Positions 46,108 to 55,520 are shown, counted from the stretch's first letter. The stretch: 64,000 nt of DNA from Phycocordibacter sp964398865 (GCA_964398865.1 CAYNOO010000003.1:1-64000); one strand, 5' to 3'. Notes: generated by a model from the sequence alone, not told the origin. Made by a program: numbers and translations.

Positions 46108-49100
46108 ATGAAAACCAGCGTCATCAAAAAGTCAGTCCTTGTAGTCGCGGCACTCATCGCGATTTTCGCCGCAGGCGCGTGGTTTTCCATAGATGCTGCC
46201 CAGATTTCTTTTGATACATCTTCAATCACCGCGAATGCTGATATCGGTTGCGGCGGCTGCGAGCCGATAGTCTTTAACGTATGGGACTGGAACGACTCGT
46301 ATCAGCCTCCGAACGCTGACGGCGGCGGCGGCGGCGAGACCCCATACCCATCATGTGTTCTTAGTGCAAATCCCGTAACAATCACGGCGGGGCAATCGTC
46401 CACGCTTACTTGGTACACCGATAATATAACGAGCGTGTCGATAGACCATGGCGTTGGGTCTGTTGCTGTAAATGGCTCCACCTCCGTTTCGCCATCGGTT
46501 ACAACTACCTATACCTTGACCGGTAGTGGACCGTACGGCGGCGTGAACTGTCAGCAGACTGTCATTGTTACTGCGCCACCGACCCCAGTGTGTTCTGCCG
46601 ACCTTTCTAAAGATCATCTCATCTGGAGTACGGTAAATGCGACATCCGTCACCATCACTACGCTCACCGCAGGTTCTCCAGTCATTCCTCCTCCGTACGG
46701 ACTCTCTGGTACCTACAACTTTGTGCCACCACTTGGTGCTGGTACTCATTCTTATAATCTCACTGCGACTGGTCCCGGAGGCACAGTTTTGTGTGCCGTA
46801 ACCGTCACGATTACGCCGCAGCCAGCACCTACTTGTACGTTGACCGCTAACCCGACTTCTATAACCGCTGGCGGCTCGTCGACGCTCTCGTGGACGACGA
46901 CCAACGCGACCTCAGTTTCTATCAATCAAGGAATCGGCTCGGTTACTGCAAATGGTTCCACCTCTGTTTCTCCCACAACCTCGAAGGTGTATACCCTCAC
47001 GGCAACGGGTCCCGGAGGCACCGTAACCTGTACGCAAGGCATTACGGTTATTCCGCCGCCTATGCCAGTTTGTACTCTCAGTCTTTCACCGACTAACATT
47101 TCTTGGACGACAACTAATGCGAGTTCAATCACACTTGTTTCAACCACTGGCTCGCCCGCAATCCCATCCCCTGGACTTAACGGTTCTTACAACTTCAATC
47201 CTGATTTGGGACCTGGTACCCATTCCTACACCCTCACCGCAACTGGTGCTGGCGGTGCCGTGATTTGTATTGGAACCATACACATTGATTCCACACCTCC
47301 TCCGCCTACGTGTACCCTGAGCGCAAACCCTACCGCGATTCTTACGGGAGCCTCATCCGTACTCTCGTGGACGACCACGAATGCAACCTCAATTTCGATT
47401 AACCAAGGCGTCGGTACTGTCTCTACAGCAAACGGTTCTGTTACGGTGACTCCTTCGACAACAAAGACGTATACGCTCACCGCAACGGGTCCCGGAGGCA
47501 CCGTGAATTGTCAGACGACTATTACGGTTTCCAACAATCCTCCGCCAACATGCAGCCTCACTGCGTCTGTTTCTACGATCGCCTCTGGTCAATCAGCAAC
47601 GCTCTCATGGACAACCGCGAATGCAACGTCTGTGTCTATCAATCAGGGTATTGGTGCGGTTTCGACGAGCGGTTCCACATCAGTGCATCCAACCACGACC
47701 ACGACCTATACCCTCACCGCAACGGGTCCTGGCGGTACCGTTACCTGTGTGCGGACGATAACCGTCACGACGTCTCCGACGCCTGTCTGCTCACTAGACC
47801 TTTCAAAAGATCAAATTAGTTGGACGAGTACAAACGCAACTGCGGTCACTATCACTCCCGTTACTGCTTCTCCTGCGATTCCATCACCGCAAGCGCTTTC
47901 AGGTTTCTTCAACTTTGTTCCACCTCTGGGCTTTGGTACTCACACCTACACCATGACCGCAACTGGTCCTGGTGGCAGTGTTCTCTGTGGTGTGACCGTT
48001 ACGGTGACTCCAAATCCTGCGCCAACCTGTACGCTTGATGCCAATCCTACAACGATTGCTCCGGGCGGTTCATCGACGCTTTCTTGGACGACAACCAACG
48101 CCACATCTATCGTTATCACTCAAGGAATTGGTTCAGTCACTGCGAATGGCTCAACGAGTGTGTCGCCTTCGACTTCAAAAACATACGCACTTACTGCAAC
48201 CGGTCCTGGAGGTTCTGTAACTTGTCAGCAGACGATTGTCGTAACGCCGCCTGCAACGCCTTCTTGTACGCTTAGTGCGAATCCTTCGAGTGTGTCTGCG
48301 GGTGACGCTTCAGCGCTTTCTTGGACGACGACGAATGCGGTCTCTGCTTCGATTGACCATGGTGTTGGTACGGTGACCCCAGTCATTGCAGGTTCAACGG
48401 CAGTTTCAATATCAAACACGATTACCTACACGATGACGGTGACGAGCGCATTCGGTGCGACCAATACCTGTCAGACGACTATTACGGTCGTGGGACCTGC
48501 ACCTGCCTGCACCATATCCGTTTCGCCTTCTTCAATAAATACCGGACAGAGTGTTGTCGTCTCGTGGACGAGCTCCAACGTTACGAGCGGTTTCATTACC
48601 GGAGGAGTAGGTTCAACGAGTCCAGTTTCCGGAGGCTCCATCACCATGTTCCCGCCTTCGAGTACAACCTATGTCGGAACGTTCACCGGTCCTAACGGCA
48701 CCGTGTCCTGTGAGAGATCTGTAACAGTTGCTCCGACTGGGTGTACCGGCAACTGCGGTGGGGGATTCAATCAGCCAACCGTTACTCTTTCAGGTCAGCC
48801 TACCAATCAGCCTTTGGCGTTCGTGTCACTCGCTCAGATTCCATACACTGGCTTTGACGCAGGCCCAGCACTTACCATTCTCTTCTGGCTTGCCATAGGG
48901 CTCCTCTCTGCTCTCATTGCGTATTTCGTCGCAGGCAAGGGAGGTATCAGATATCTTGTCTCTTACGCAGGCGGGCTTTCAACGCAGAGACCTCACACCC
49001 CAGCGGAGGTTCATGAGCATCAGCGGGAAGCGGTCTATGGCGCTCCGTACCCAACCCCTGATTTGTTGGCGATGCACCAGTCAGCAAGTATTGCTGCCCC

Positions 49101-49863
49101 CATAAAGACTGCGGCGCCAGTACCGACATACAAGACAGAAGCATTACCCCCTGTAGAACACTTACTCGCAGATGTTGCTCCTGTTACATCTCGAGCTCCA
49201 GCACCAGCAGTTGATGGTATTCCGAACATCTCTGATGTCATTGAGTCGCGCGCACATGCGGCAGGCGTGCTTATGTCACCTGAAGCAGTGAGTCTCGCAG
49301 CAGCGGTTTCTTCAGATAGGGCAGAGTCTCTCCGAGTCTTTGGCAACATATTGAATGAAGCAGTACGCACTGTTCCTCGCGAAAATGGCTGGGTTATGCT
49401 CACGACTGACCGCTTTACCGAGCTTGCCGGCAAAGAGAAGGGGGTGAACGCAGTTCCCCCAAGCGCTGCTGCGTTTTCTGCTCCTGAGCCGGTCAAAGTC
49501 GCCGCAGATGTTGCGACGAGAAACAGCCCCGTAGACACAGCGGCAGCTGCAGCGTTTGCAGGAGCGATCGTCGCGGGAAATCGCGACACCGCGTTCAGCG
49601 TCATGCGCTCATTCGAGCATGATGCGATGAGTCCAACTGCTCTCATGACTTCAACTGCAACTGTTCTTGACGCCTTGTATCGCGCACGGAGAGACAATCG
49701 CTCTGCTCCAGACACTACTCTTGCAGACGCAGCATCGCACCTCTCAGATGAACAGCTTGCGCACCTCGTAAACATCTTCACGCACTCCCTCGATACCGTG
49801 TACTCGTCGCCCTTTACCGGCGTGAAGCTCGCGCTCGCTCAGGCCTTTGAGGTCGTCGGGTAG
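46108..49863 (+). CDS. Ig-like repeat surface protein with internal IPYTG motif and large cytoplasmic tail
   Basis: The protein is 1251 residues from the Met at 46108, which has TATAAA 6 bp upstream. An N-terminal signal or anchor helix is followed by about ten Ig-like repeats. Each has an STLSWTTTNATSVSI core, paired Cys residues and a TYTLTATGPGGTV end, with shorter variants between. At residues 911-915 is IPYTG, followed by FDAG and a membrane helix (about 919-944), then basic KGGIRY. This is the order of a sortase sorting signal (motif, helix, positive charge). Unlike normal signals, about 307 more residues follow, Ala/Pro-rich and then helical, presumably cytoplasmic. Position next to the sortase suggests it is its substrate. 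Confidence 0.85.
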   Translation: MKTSVIKKSVLVVAALIAIFAAGAWFSIDAAQISFDTSSITANADIGCGGCEPIVFNVWDWNDSYQPPNADGGGGGETPYPSCVLSANPVTITAGQSSTLTWYTDNITSVSIDHGVGSVAVNGSTSVSPSVTTTYTLTGSGPYGGVNCQQTVIVTAPPTPVCSADLSKDHLIWSTVNATSVTITTLTAGSPVIPPPYGLSGTYNFVPPLGAGTHSYNLTATGPGGTVLCAVTVTITPQPAPTCTLTANPTSITAGGSSTLSWTTTNATSVSINQGIGSVTANGSTSVSPTTSKVYTLTATGPGGTVTCTQGITVIPPPMPVCTLSLSPTNISWTTTNASSITLVSTTGSPAIPSPGLNGSYNFNPDLGPGTHSYTLTATGAGGAVICIGTIHIDSTPPPPTCTLSANPTAILTGASSVLSWTTTNATSISINQGVGTVSTANGSVTVTPSTTKTYTLTATGPGGTVNCQTTITVSNNPPPTCSLTASVSTIASGQSATLSWTTANATSVSINQGIGAVSTSGSTSVHPTTTTTYTLTATGPGGTVTCVRTITVTTSPTPVCSLDLSKDQISWTSTNATAVTITPVTASPAIPSPQALSGFFNFVPPLGFGTHTYTMTATGPGGSVLCGVTVTVTPNPAPTCTLDANPTTIAPGGSSTLSWTTTNATSIVITQGIGSVTANGSTSVSPSTSKTYALTATGPGGSVTCQQTIVVTPPATPSCTLSANPSSVSAGDASALSWTTTNAVSASIDHGVGTVTPVIAGSTAVSISNTITYTMTVTSAFGATNTCQTTITVVGPAPACTISVSPSSINTGQSVVVSWTSSNVTSGFITGGVGSTSPVSGGSITMFPPSSTTYVGTFTGPNGTVSCERSVTVAPTGCTGNCGGGFNQPTVTLSGQPTNQPLAFVSLAQIPYTGFDAGPALTILFWLAIGLLSALIAYFVAGKGGIRYLVSYAGGLSTQRPHTPAEVHEHQREAVYGAPYPTPDLLAMHQSASIAAPIKTAAPVPTYKTEALPPVEHLLADVAPVTSRAPAPAVDGIPNISDVIESRAHAAGVLMSPEAVSLAAAVSSDRAESLRVFGNILNEAVRTVPRENGWVMLTTDRFTELAGKEKGVNAVPPSAAAFSAPEPVKVAADVATRNSPVDTAAAAAFAGAIVAGNRDTAFSVMRSFEHDAMSPTALMTSTATVLDALYRARRDNRSAPDTTLADAASHLSDEQLAHLVNIFTHSLDTVYSSPFTGVKLALAQAFEVVG

Positions 49864-49866
49864 ATC

Positions 49867-50031
49867 ATGATGGGGCACGAAGCAAAAGCTAATATAACTC
49901 TAGACGAAGTTTTCGTTGCGTATCAAGCTTTAGGCACAGGCAAGATGGATTATAAGACGTACGATAAAATGCTCCGCGCACTTTCACGGGAGGATCTTAC
50001 TAAACTTCTCGAGCGAATAGAAAAGAATTAA
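49867..50031 (+). CDS. Tiny hypothetical protein, coupled to the sortase substrate
   Basis: The 54-residue ORF begins 3 bp after the stop of the Ig-like repeat protein. It is a soluble, charged, helical protein (TLDEVFVAYQALGTGKMDYK, then LSREDLTKLLERIEKN). I recognise no family. The start may be either of two adjacent ATGs. It ends 7 bp before the first copy of the TTGTGCAAC palindrome. Confidence 0.6.
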   Translation: MMGHEAKANITLDEVFVAYQALGTGKMDYKTYDKMLRALSREDLTKLLERIEKN

Positions 50032-50038
50032 AAGGAGA

Positions 50039-50064
50039 TTGTGCAACACCCTGGTATTACACAA
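50039..50064. repeat. TTGTGCAAC palindrome, copy 1
   Basis: TTGTGCAAC, then ACCCTGGT, then ATTACACAA. The right arm differs from a perfect complement at two positions, both G to A, so pairing is kept as G-U wobble only if read as minus-strand RNA. It is 7 bp after a tiny ORF and 29 bp before the next one. Confidence 0.85.
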
Positions 50065-50093
50065 AAGAAGTCGGAATCAAAAACTTAAATCTA

Positions 50094-50291
50094 ATGCCAA
50101 GGGAAGGATTACACACAGACGATATAAAGGGGGATATTGATCAGTTTTTTTCTTGGGACAATTGGTTCTCGTACGCAGACGCATTTGATTTCATTTCAGA
50201 AAAAATGCGAGCTATTTCTGGCATGGCTCCGGGTGAGGCGAGAGAAGGATTGCTTGCTTATCTTAACGAAAAAATCGACCGTTATTTCTGA
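50094..50291 (+). CDS. Tiny hypothetical protein in palindrome-bounded pair
   Basis: This 65-residue acidic protein is rich in aromatic residues (DQFFSWDNWFSYADAFDFIS). It contains DDIKGDI, which echoes EDIKGNI in the following gene. There is no membrane helix, Cys pair or nuclease motif. It lies 29 bp after palindrome copy 1 and 6 bp before the next ORF, so the two make a compact pair enclosed by palindrome copies 1 and 2. A TTAAAT precedes the ATG closely. Function unknown. Confidence 0.6.
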   Translation: MPREGLHTDDIKGDIDQFFSWDNWFSYADAFDFISEKMRAISGMAPGEAREGLLAYLNEKIDRYF

Positions 50292-50297
50292 ATTAAT

Positions 50298-50528
50298 ATG
50301 TCAGCAGAAGAATCACATGATGCGGAGGCAAGAAAAGCATTGATAGAAAAAGCGATTATAGAAAGCGTTCGTGTTCGCAAGCTCAGGCAAGAGGACATCA
50401 AGGGGAATATCACCGTCGGTTTTGTGCAAGAGCGCTACTGGAGAGAGTTAGGCAGAGATTTTTCTCCAGCTGAATTTAGTTATATTCACACTGAAACTTC
50501 ACGTCGCCTCCGCGCTGAAGAGAAATAG
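50298..50528 (+). CDS. Tiny hypothetical protein in palindrome-bounded pair
   Basis: This 76-residue protein is highly charged and basic in the middle (ESVRVRKLRQEDIKGNITVG), ending in helical HTETSRRLRAEEK. The size and the acidic/basic pairing with the preceding gene resemble a toxin-antitoxin or other partner pair, but no known toxin motif is visible. It stops 12 bp before palindrome copy 2, and thrS converges from the other side. Confidence 0.6.
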   Translation: MSAEESHDAEARKALIEKAIIESVRVRKLRQEDIKGNITVGFVQERYWRELGRDFSPAEFSYIHTETSRRLRAEEK

Positions 50529-50540
50529 AGGAAAAGAAGC

Positions 50541-50568
50541 TTTGTGCAACACCCGGGTGTTGCACAAA
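50541..50568. repeat. TTGTGCAAC palindrome, copy 2 (perfect)
   Basis: A perfect 28-bp palindrome with arms TTTGTGCAACACCC and GGGTGTTGCACAAA and no spacer. It lies between a tiny + strand ORF and the end of thrS on the minus strand, and has no T-run. Confidence 0.92.
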
Positions 50569-50572
50569 TTGA

Positions 50573-52312
50573 TTAGACTCGGTCAGTGATTTCTTTTTTC
50601 AGTCTTGAGATAATGTCAGTCGTTGCCAGTGCACCTTCTGATGCGGTGCGATTTTCAACTGTTACAGTAGCTGCTTCTGCTTCCTTATCCCCGATGACGA
50701 AAAGGTAGGGGATTTTTTCTTTTTTTGCATTCCGTATCTTCTTGCCTAGTGATTCGTTTGCATCATCAATCTCACTTCGGATGCCCGCGGCTTTTAATGC
50801 CGCGATGACTGTTTGTCCGTATTCGTTATGCTTTTCGGATACAGGAAGAACTTTCACCTGCACGGGTGACATCCAGAGAGGGAAGGCGCCAGCATAATGC
50901 TCAATGAGTACGCCCATGAATCTATCAGGAGAGCCGATTAGTGCGCGATGAATCATCACTGGCGTTTTATCTCCGCCATCTTTATCTACGTATGCGAGCT
51001 TGAATCGCCCGGGCATGTTGAAGTCGAGCTGAATCGTTGAAATCTGCCATTCGCGACCGATTGCATCGACTGCCATGATGTCTATCTTAGGACCATAAAA
51101 TGCAGCGTCCCCCACAGCTTCTTTAAACTCGATGTTCTTTTTCTGCAGAAGCGCACGCATAATTGGCTCTGACTTCTCCCATACCTCGTCTCCCCCGAGG
51201 TATTTTTCTTTTTTGTTTGGGTCGCGGAGTGACAAGCGCATCCAGTAATCAATGCGATATATTTTTAAGATTTTCTGAATAGCATCGAGTACGTTTGAAA
51301 TTTCTTCTTCAACCTGATCTTCTCGGCAGAAGATGTGTCCGTCGTCTTGTGAAAAGGCGCGGAGTCTTGTAAGTCCTGAGAGCTCACCAGGTCGCTCATC
51401 GCGATAGAGCACAGCAAAGTCGCTGTAGCGGATAGGTAAGTCGCGGTAGCTACGGGGCTGCGAATCATAAATCTGCGTGTGCTGGGGGCAGTTCATGGGT
51501 TTCAGGAACATCTCATCCTCGACGTACTGCGATTTAACACCGAGCATGTCTTCTTTGTATTTGTCGTAGTGGCCAGAAATTTTGAAAAGCTCACCCTTGT
51601 TCATGTTGGGCGTATGCACCTCGCCAAACCCGAGCTCATCATTGAGTTCGCGTGAAAGTTTTACTATCTCTGAGCGTATGATGTTTCCCTTCGGTGTGAA
51701 AAGCGGCATGCCGGAGCCCACAAGATCAGAAAATACGAGAAGACCTTGCTCGCGTGCGAGTTTGCGGTGGTCGCGTTTCTTGGCTTCCTCGCGCCTCGCG
51801 ATGTAGGCGTCCATATCTTCTTTTGTGTCAAAGGCGAGCGCGTAGATGCGCGTGAGCATGGGATTCTTTTCGTCGCCTCGCCAATAGGCGCCCGCGATGC
51901 GATCTAATTTGAACGAGTCCGGCTTTATTTCAGCGCTTGGATTTTCTACATGCCCTCCACGGCAGAGGTCCCAATACTCTCCTGATTTGTAGAAAGAAAC
52001 TTTCTCACCAGTGGCAGCGAATTCATCTATGAGCTCATGCTTGTAGGGGTTGCCAGGGTATTCTTTCTTGGCTTCGTCCGCTGAAAGCTCATGACGGGAA
52101 AAGCTTGTCCAGGTGGGCAAGATTTTGCGCATCTCTTTTTCAATTTTCGTAAAATCCTTTTCAGAAAGGGGAGTGGTGAATTCAAAGTCAAAATAGAAGC
52201 CATCGTCTATGGCAGGTCCTATGGTGCGCTTGGTGTCTGACCAAAGCTTCATCACAGCCGCAGCCATGAGGTGTGCGAGGGTATGGCGTTTGTGCTCTAA
52301 CTGTTCGTTCAT
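50573..52312 (-). CDS. thrS: Threonyl-tRNA synthetase without TGS domain
   Basis: The protein is 579 residues, against about 640 in E. coli. The N-terminal TGS domain is absent; it begins directly at the editing domain, whose metal motif is visible as HTLAHL and CRGGHV. The class II catalytic core follows: MNKGELFKISGHYDKYKEDM, LKPMNCPQH (zinc Cys), LYRDERPGELSGLTRLRAFSQDDGH and the anticodon-binding domain from about residue 480. It should charge tRNA-Thr and clear mischarged Ser. TAAAAT precedes the start by 7 bp on the minus strand. Confidence 0.95.
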   Translation of the reverse strand: MNEQLEHKRHTLAHLMAAAVMKLWSDTKRTIGPAIDDGFYFDFEFTTPLSEKDFTKIEKEMRKILPTWTSFSRHELSADEAKKEYPGNPYKHELIDEFAATGEKVSFYKSGEYWDLCRGGHVENPSAEIKPDSFKLDRIAGAYWRGDEKNPMLTRIYALAFDTKEDMDAYIARREEAKKRDHRKLAREQGLLVFSDLVGSGMPLFTPKGNIIRSEIVKLSRELNDELGFGEVHTPNMNKGELFKISGHYDKYKEDMLGVKSQYVEDEMFLKPMNCPQHTQIYDSQPRSYRDLPIRYSDFAVLYRDERPGELSGLTRLRAFSQDDGHIFCREDQVEEEISNVLDAIQKILKIYRIDYWMRLSLRDPNKKEKYLGGDEVWEKSEPIMRALLQKKNIEFKEAVGDAAFYGPKIDIMAVDAIGREWQISTIQLDFNMPGRFKLAYVDKDGGDKTPVMIHRALIGSPDRFMGVLIEHYAGAFPLWMSPVQVKVLPVSEKHNEYGQTVIAALKAAGIRSEIDDANESLGKKIRNAKKEKIPYLFVIGDKEAEAATVTVENRTASEGALATTDIISRLKKEITDRV

Positions 52313-52330
52313 CTTCAGGATTTTAGCACT

Positions 52331-55300
52331 TTATCCCAACGCTTTCACTTTCTCTATCAAGATTGATGGCTCGCCATTACGCTTGGAGAGTTTTCCGCGA
52401 ATTAAGACGCACCGCCCTACTTCAAGGGCATCTTTACTCGTCTTGAATACTTCTGGAAACGCTACGCTTTCGATAAAGCCATCCTTGTCGGTAAGGGTGA
52501 TAAATCCCATGCGATCGCCTTTCTTGGTCAGAATTGTTTTTATGTTCTCAATGACGCCACCAACTACAAGTGGGTAGCCGTTCCTCTGTTCCGCGCGGGC
52601 AAATTGGATTGAGTGCGGATACTGTGCAAGCTCTGTCTTGAATTGATCCAACGGGTGACCGGAGACGTAAATGCCCAAGAGTTCCTTTTCGGAATTCAGC
52701 ATCTCAATTTGTGAGAGCGCTACTGCTGGTTCCAACTTGATGTCGGTCGATATTGCCATGGTGCCGAATAGGGAATCTTGAGCCGTTGATGTGGCACCTG
52801 CATCTTTCGCGAATAGCAGGAGCTTTTCGATGTTGCCAAGCAAAATGCCGCGGTTGTTGAACGAGTCGAAGACACCGCACTTTATGAGCGATTCAAGTGC
52901 ACGCCGGTTCAGAATACTTCCAGGCAGGCGAGAGAGTACGTCGCCAATTGAGGTGAATTTTCCTCCGCGTGAACGCTCTTCCATCACTGCTTTTGCAGCT
53001 CCCTCACCGAAGTTTTTTATTGTAGACAAGCCGAAGCGAATCATGCCCGCAGCAATGACGGTGAATGATTCAAATGATTCATTGATATCAGGAGGTAATA
53101 CTCTGATACCGATTCGCTCGCACTCCGCTACATCGTCTGCAATACGCTCTACGTTTCCAGAGTCTGCCGACAAAAGCGCCGCCATGTAATCTTCGGGATG
53201 ATTCGCCTTCATGTACGCCGTTTGGTATGCAACTTTCCCGTACGACGCGGCATGACCTTTGTTGAAACCGTATGCGGCAAAGGGCTCAATAAGTTTCCAC
53301 AGGCTTTCGGCTTTTGCTTTTGAGAGTTTGCCATGCTCGATACAGCCTTGAATAAATTTTTCTTTTTGCGCCTCCATCTCTACCGGAATCTTTTTACCCA
53401 TAGCCTTGCGCAGCTGGTCGGCTTCGAGCCAGGAATAACCTCCCATGTTGATGGCAATCAGCAGCACGTCGTCCTGATACGTGATGATGCCGTACGAGCG
53501 CTCCAAAATGTCTTTCATTCGTGGGTCAAGGTAGGTGACGAGCGAAGGGTCGTGCTTTCGGCGAATGTATTCTGGAATGGATTCCATCGGACCAGGACGA
53601 TAGAGCGCGACCATGGCGTTGATGTCGTGAATTGATGAGGGTTTTAGGTCTTTCAAGTAGTGCGTCATGCCAGAGCCTCCAAGTTGGAATACTCCTCCGG
53701 TTTCGCCACGCGCGAGCATGGCAAACGTCTTTGTGTCATCAAGTGGAATGTTTTCGATGTCCACCCGCTCGCCCTTGCGGCTCATGACACGCTCCACTGA
53801 GTCGCCAAGGATGGAAAGGTTCGTGAGCCCGAGGAAGTCAAACTTCAAAAGTCCTGCGTCTTCCACTTCATGCATGTCGTACTGCGTGATGATGGCGTTT
53901 CCGGAAGGCTCATACTGCACTGGTACGAAATCAGACACAGCAGATGGCGCAATAACTATTCCTGCCGCATGGATTGAAATGTGACGGGCGTTCCCTTCAA
54001 TTTGTTTTGCTGTGTTGATTATTATTTCAGCGTCTTCGTCAGACTGGTACAACCCTTTCAATTCGTCTTCAATCTCGAGCGCCCTTTTGATGGTCATGGG
54101 GAAGCCTTGCGAGCCTATGGGAATTAATTTCGCAATTCTGTCACCAACACCATAGGGATAACCCAAGGCGCGGGCAACATCGCGCACAGCTGCGCGCGCC
54201 ATCATGGTGCCAAACGTACCAATTTGTGCGACACATTCTTCGCCGTATTTTTCCTTCGCATAACGGATCATTTCGTCACGGCGACTGTCGGCGAAGTCCA
54301 TGTCGATGTCCGGTGCGGAGGGGCGCTCAGGGTTCAAGAATCGCTCGAACGGAAGCTTGTACGCTATCGGGTCTACGTTGGTGATGCCGGTGAGGTACGA
54401 CACCAGTGAGCCTGCTGCGGATCCGCGCGTGGTGGTGAGGATTCCATGGTTTCGCGCATAGGCGAGCAAGTCGGCGACGGTAAGAAAGTATGGTGCGAAA
54501 CCTTTGTTGGTGATTATGGAAAGTTCATAGTCGAGGCGTTTTCGAACTTCTTCCGTTTCCTCCATATGATGATTGGTGAGTCCTTTTTCTACCGCTTTCT
54601 TCAACTCCCCTTCGTAGTTAGTTCTTGCAGGAATGGGGAAGAGCGGGAAGACCCATGAGCCTAAATTCAAGCTAACGTTTGCGCGCTCCGCAATCGCTTC
54701 TGCATTCGCGAGAGCTTCCGGAAAATCTCGGTACCGCTCCAATGCAGTCTCGGTGCTGCAAAATGCGAGGTCAGAAGGGTCTGCGGCGATTCCCGGAGTA
54801 GCGATTCTTCGCACTATGTCGCGCGCAGTCCGGTCTTCCGGTTTCAAATAGTATGTGTCGTCGGATGCGACGAGAGGGAGGTTCATTGCTTTCGCAATTC
54901 CTGCGATGCGAATTTGTTGGTCGCGTCCACCATTCCAACCGAGGCGTGCGTACACGTTTTCACCTCCAAGGTTTTTCCTGAGTGTTTCCACTAGAGCTTC
55001 CGAATTTCTTCGCACCAGTGCCGTGTCAGGAATAAGCGCAATCAATCCTTTTCCGTATTTTTCTATGTGCACGTCTTTCACTTTTGGTAGGTTATCGTTC
55101 CCAGGCTCTTTAGAGAGATCAAGATATGCGTGCGAGATGAGCTTGAGAAGGTGTTGATAGCCTTCGTTCGTTTCTGCAAGGAAAATAATATGGTCTTCAA
55201 CGCCGTTAATAACAACATCCGCATCAATTCCAAGAATCGCCTTGATGCCGGCTTTCTTGCAGGCTTTGTAGAACTCGATGGCTCCGTACAGGTTGTTGCG

Positions 55301-55426
55301 GTCTGCGAGTGCGAGCGCAGGCATGCCGTAAAACATCGCAGCGTTTACAAGGGCGTCTATTTGCGGAATACCATCAAGAAGGCTGTAGTGGCTGTGCGCG
55401 GAGAGGTGGGAGAAAGATGAGGACAT
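52331..55426 (-). CDS. dnaE: DNA polymerase III alpha subunit
   Basis: The protein is 1031 residues from the Met at 55426, slightly shorter than E. coli DnaE (1160). The N-terminal PHP domain has HLSAHSHYSLLDG. The palm has PDIDMDFADSRRDEM with the catalytic Asp pair. The region GRMTMARAA-like FGTMMARAAVRDV, the tandem HhH domain (CGVFDSFNNRG) and the OB fold (PLVVGGVIENIKTILTKKGDRMGF) follow. It is the replicative polymerase. The open frame extends 112 codons upstream of 55426, but that part overlaps the divergent rnhB gene and its spacer and is not polymerase-like. Confidence 0.95.
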   Translation of the reverse strand: MSSSFSHLSAHSHYSLLDGIPQIDALVNAAMFYGMPALALADRNNLYGAIEFYKACKKAGIKAILGIDADVVINGVEDHIIFLAETNEGYQHLLKLISHAYLDLSKEPGNDNLPKVKDVHIEKYGKGLIALIPDTALVRRNSEALVETLRKNLGGENVYARLGWNGGRDQQIRIAGIAKAMNLPLVASDDTYYLKPEDRTARDIVRRIATPGIAADPSDLAFCSTETALERYRDFPEALANAEAIAERANVSLNLGSWVFPLFPIPARTNYEGELKKAVEKGLTNHHMEETEEVRKRLDYELSIITNKGFAPYFLTVADLLAYARNHGILTTTRGSAAGSLVSYLTGITNVDPIAYKLPFERFLNPERPSAPDIDMDFADSRRDEMIRYAKEKYGEECVAQIGTFGTMMARAAVRDVARALGYPYGVGDRIAKLIPIGSQGFPMTIKRALEIEDELKGLYQSDEDAEIIINTAKQIEGNARHISIHAAGIVIAPSAVSDFVPVQYEPSGNAIITQYDMHEVEDAGLLKFDFLGLTNLSILGDSVERVMSRKGERVDIENIPLDDTKTFAMLARGETGGVFQLGGSGMTHYLKDLKPSSIHDINAMVALYRPGPMESIPEYIRRKHDPSLVTYLDPRMKDILERSYGIITYQDDVLLIAINMGGYSWLEADQLRKAMGKKIPVEMEAQKEKFIQGCIEHGKLSKAKAESLWKLIEPFAAYGFNKGHAASYGKVAYQTAYMKANHPEDYMAALLSADSGNVERIADDVAECERIGIRVLPPDINESFESFTVIAAGMIRFGLSTIKNFGEGAAKAVMEERSRGGKFTSIGDVLSRLPGSILNRRALESLIKCGVFDSFNNRGILLGNIEKLLLFAKDAGATSTAQDSLFGTMAISTDIKLEPAVALSQIEMLNSEKELLGIYVSGHPLDQFKTELAQYPHSIQFARAEQRNGYPLVVGGVIENIKTILTKKGDRMGFITLTDKDGFIESVAFPEVFKTSKDALEVGRCVLIRGKLSKRNGEPSILIEKVKALG

Positions 55427-55520
55427 CCTTACTAGCTTACAGGTTTCAGGTTTCAGGTGCCAGGTGTTGATTACCATCTTCGAATTCTCCCTGTAAGCTG
55501 TAACCTGAAAGCTGACACCT
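55427..55520. repeat. Inverted word-repeat spacer between dnaE and rnhB
   Basis: The divergent spacer is made of words such as AGCTTACAG, GTTTCAGGT and AGGTGT on the left, and of their complements CTGTAAGCT, ACCTGAAAGC and ACACCT on the right. The order of words differs between the halves. It may contain both promoters, though none is clear by eye. Confidence 0.65.

Noticed and set aside
46108..48780. Tandem DNA repeats as a CRISPR-like array
   Set aside because: The periodicity reflects in-frame Ig-like protein repeats with varying lengths and no constant direct repeat or spacers.
50039..50568. Integron attC array
   Set aside because: The arrangement is suggestive, but the palindrome is only 26 bp, lacks the paired core sites (RYYYAAC/GTTRRRY) with extrahelical bases, and no integrase is in the window.
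50541..50568. Ordinary Rho-independent terminator
   Set aside because: There is no T-run on either side and the arm sequence is conserved between loci, which a terminator does not require. A role in 3' ends is still possible and is kept as one hypothesis.
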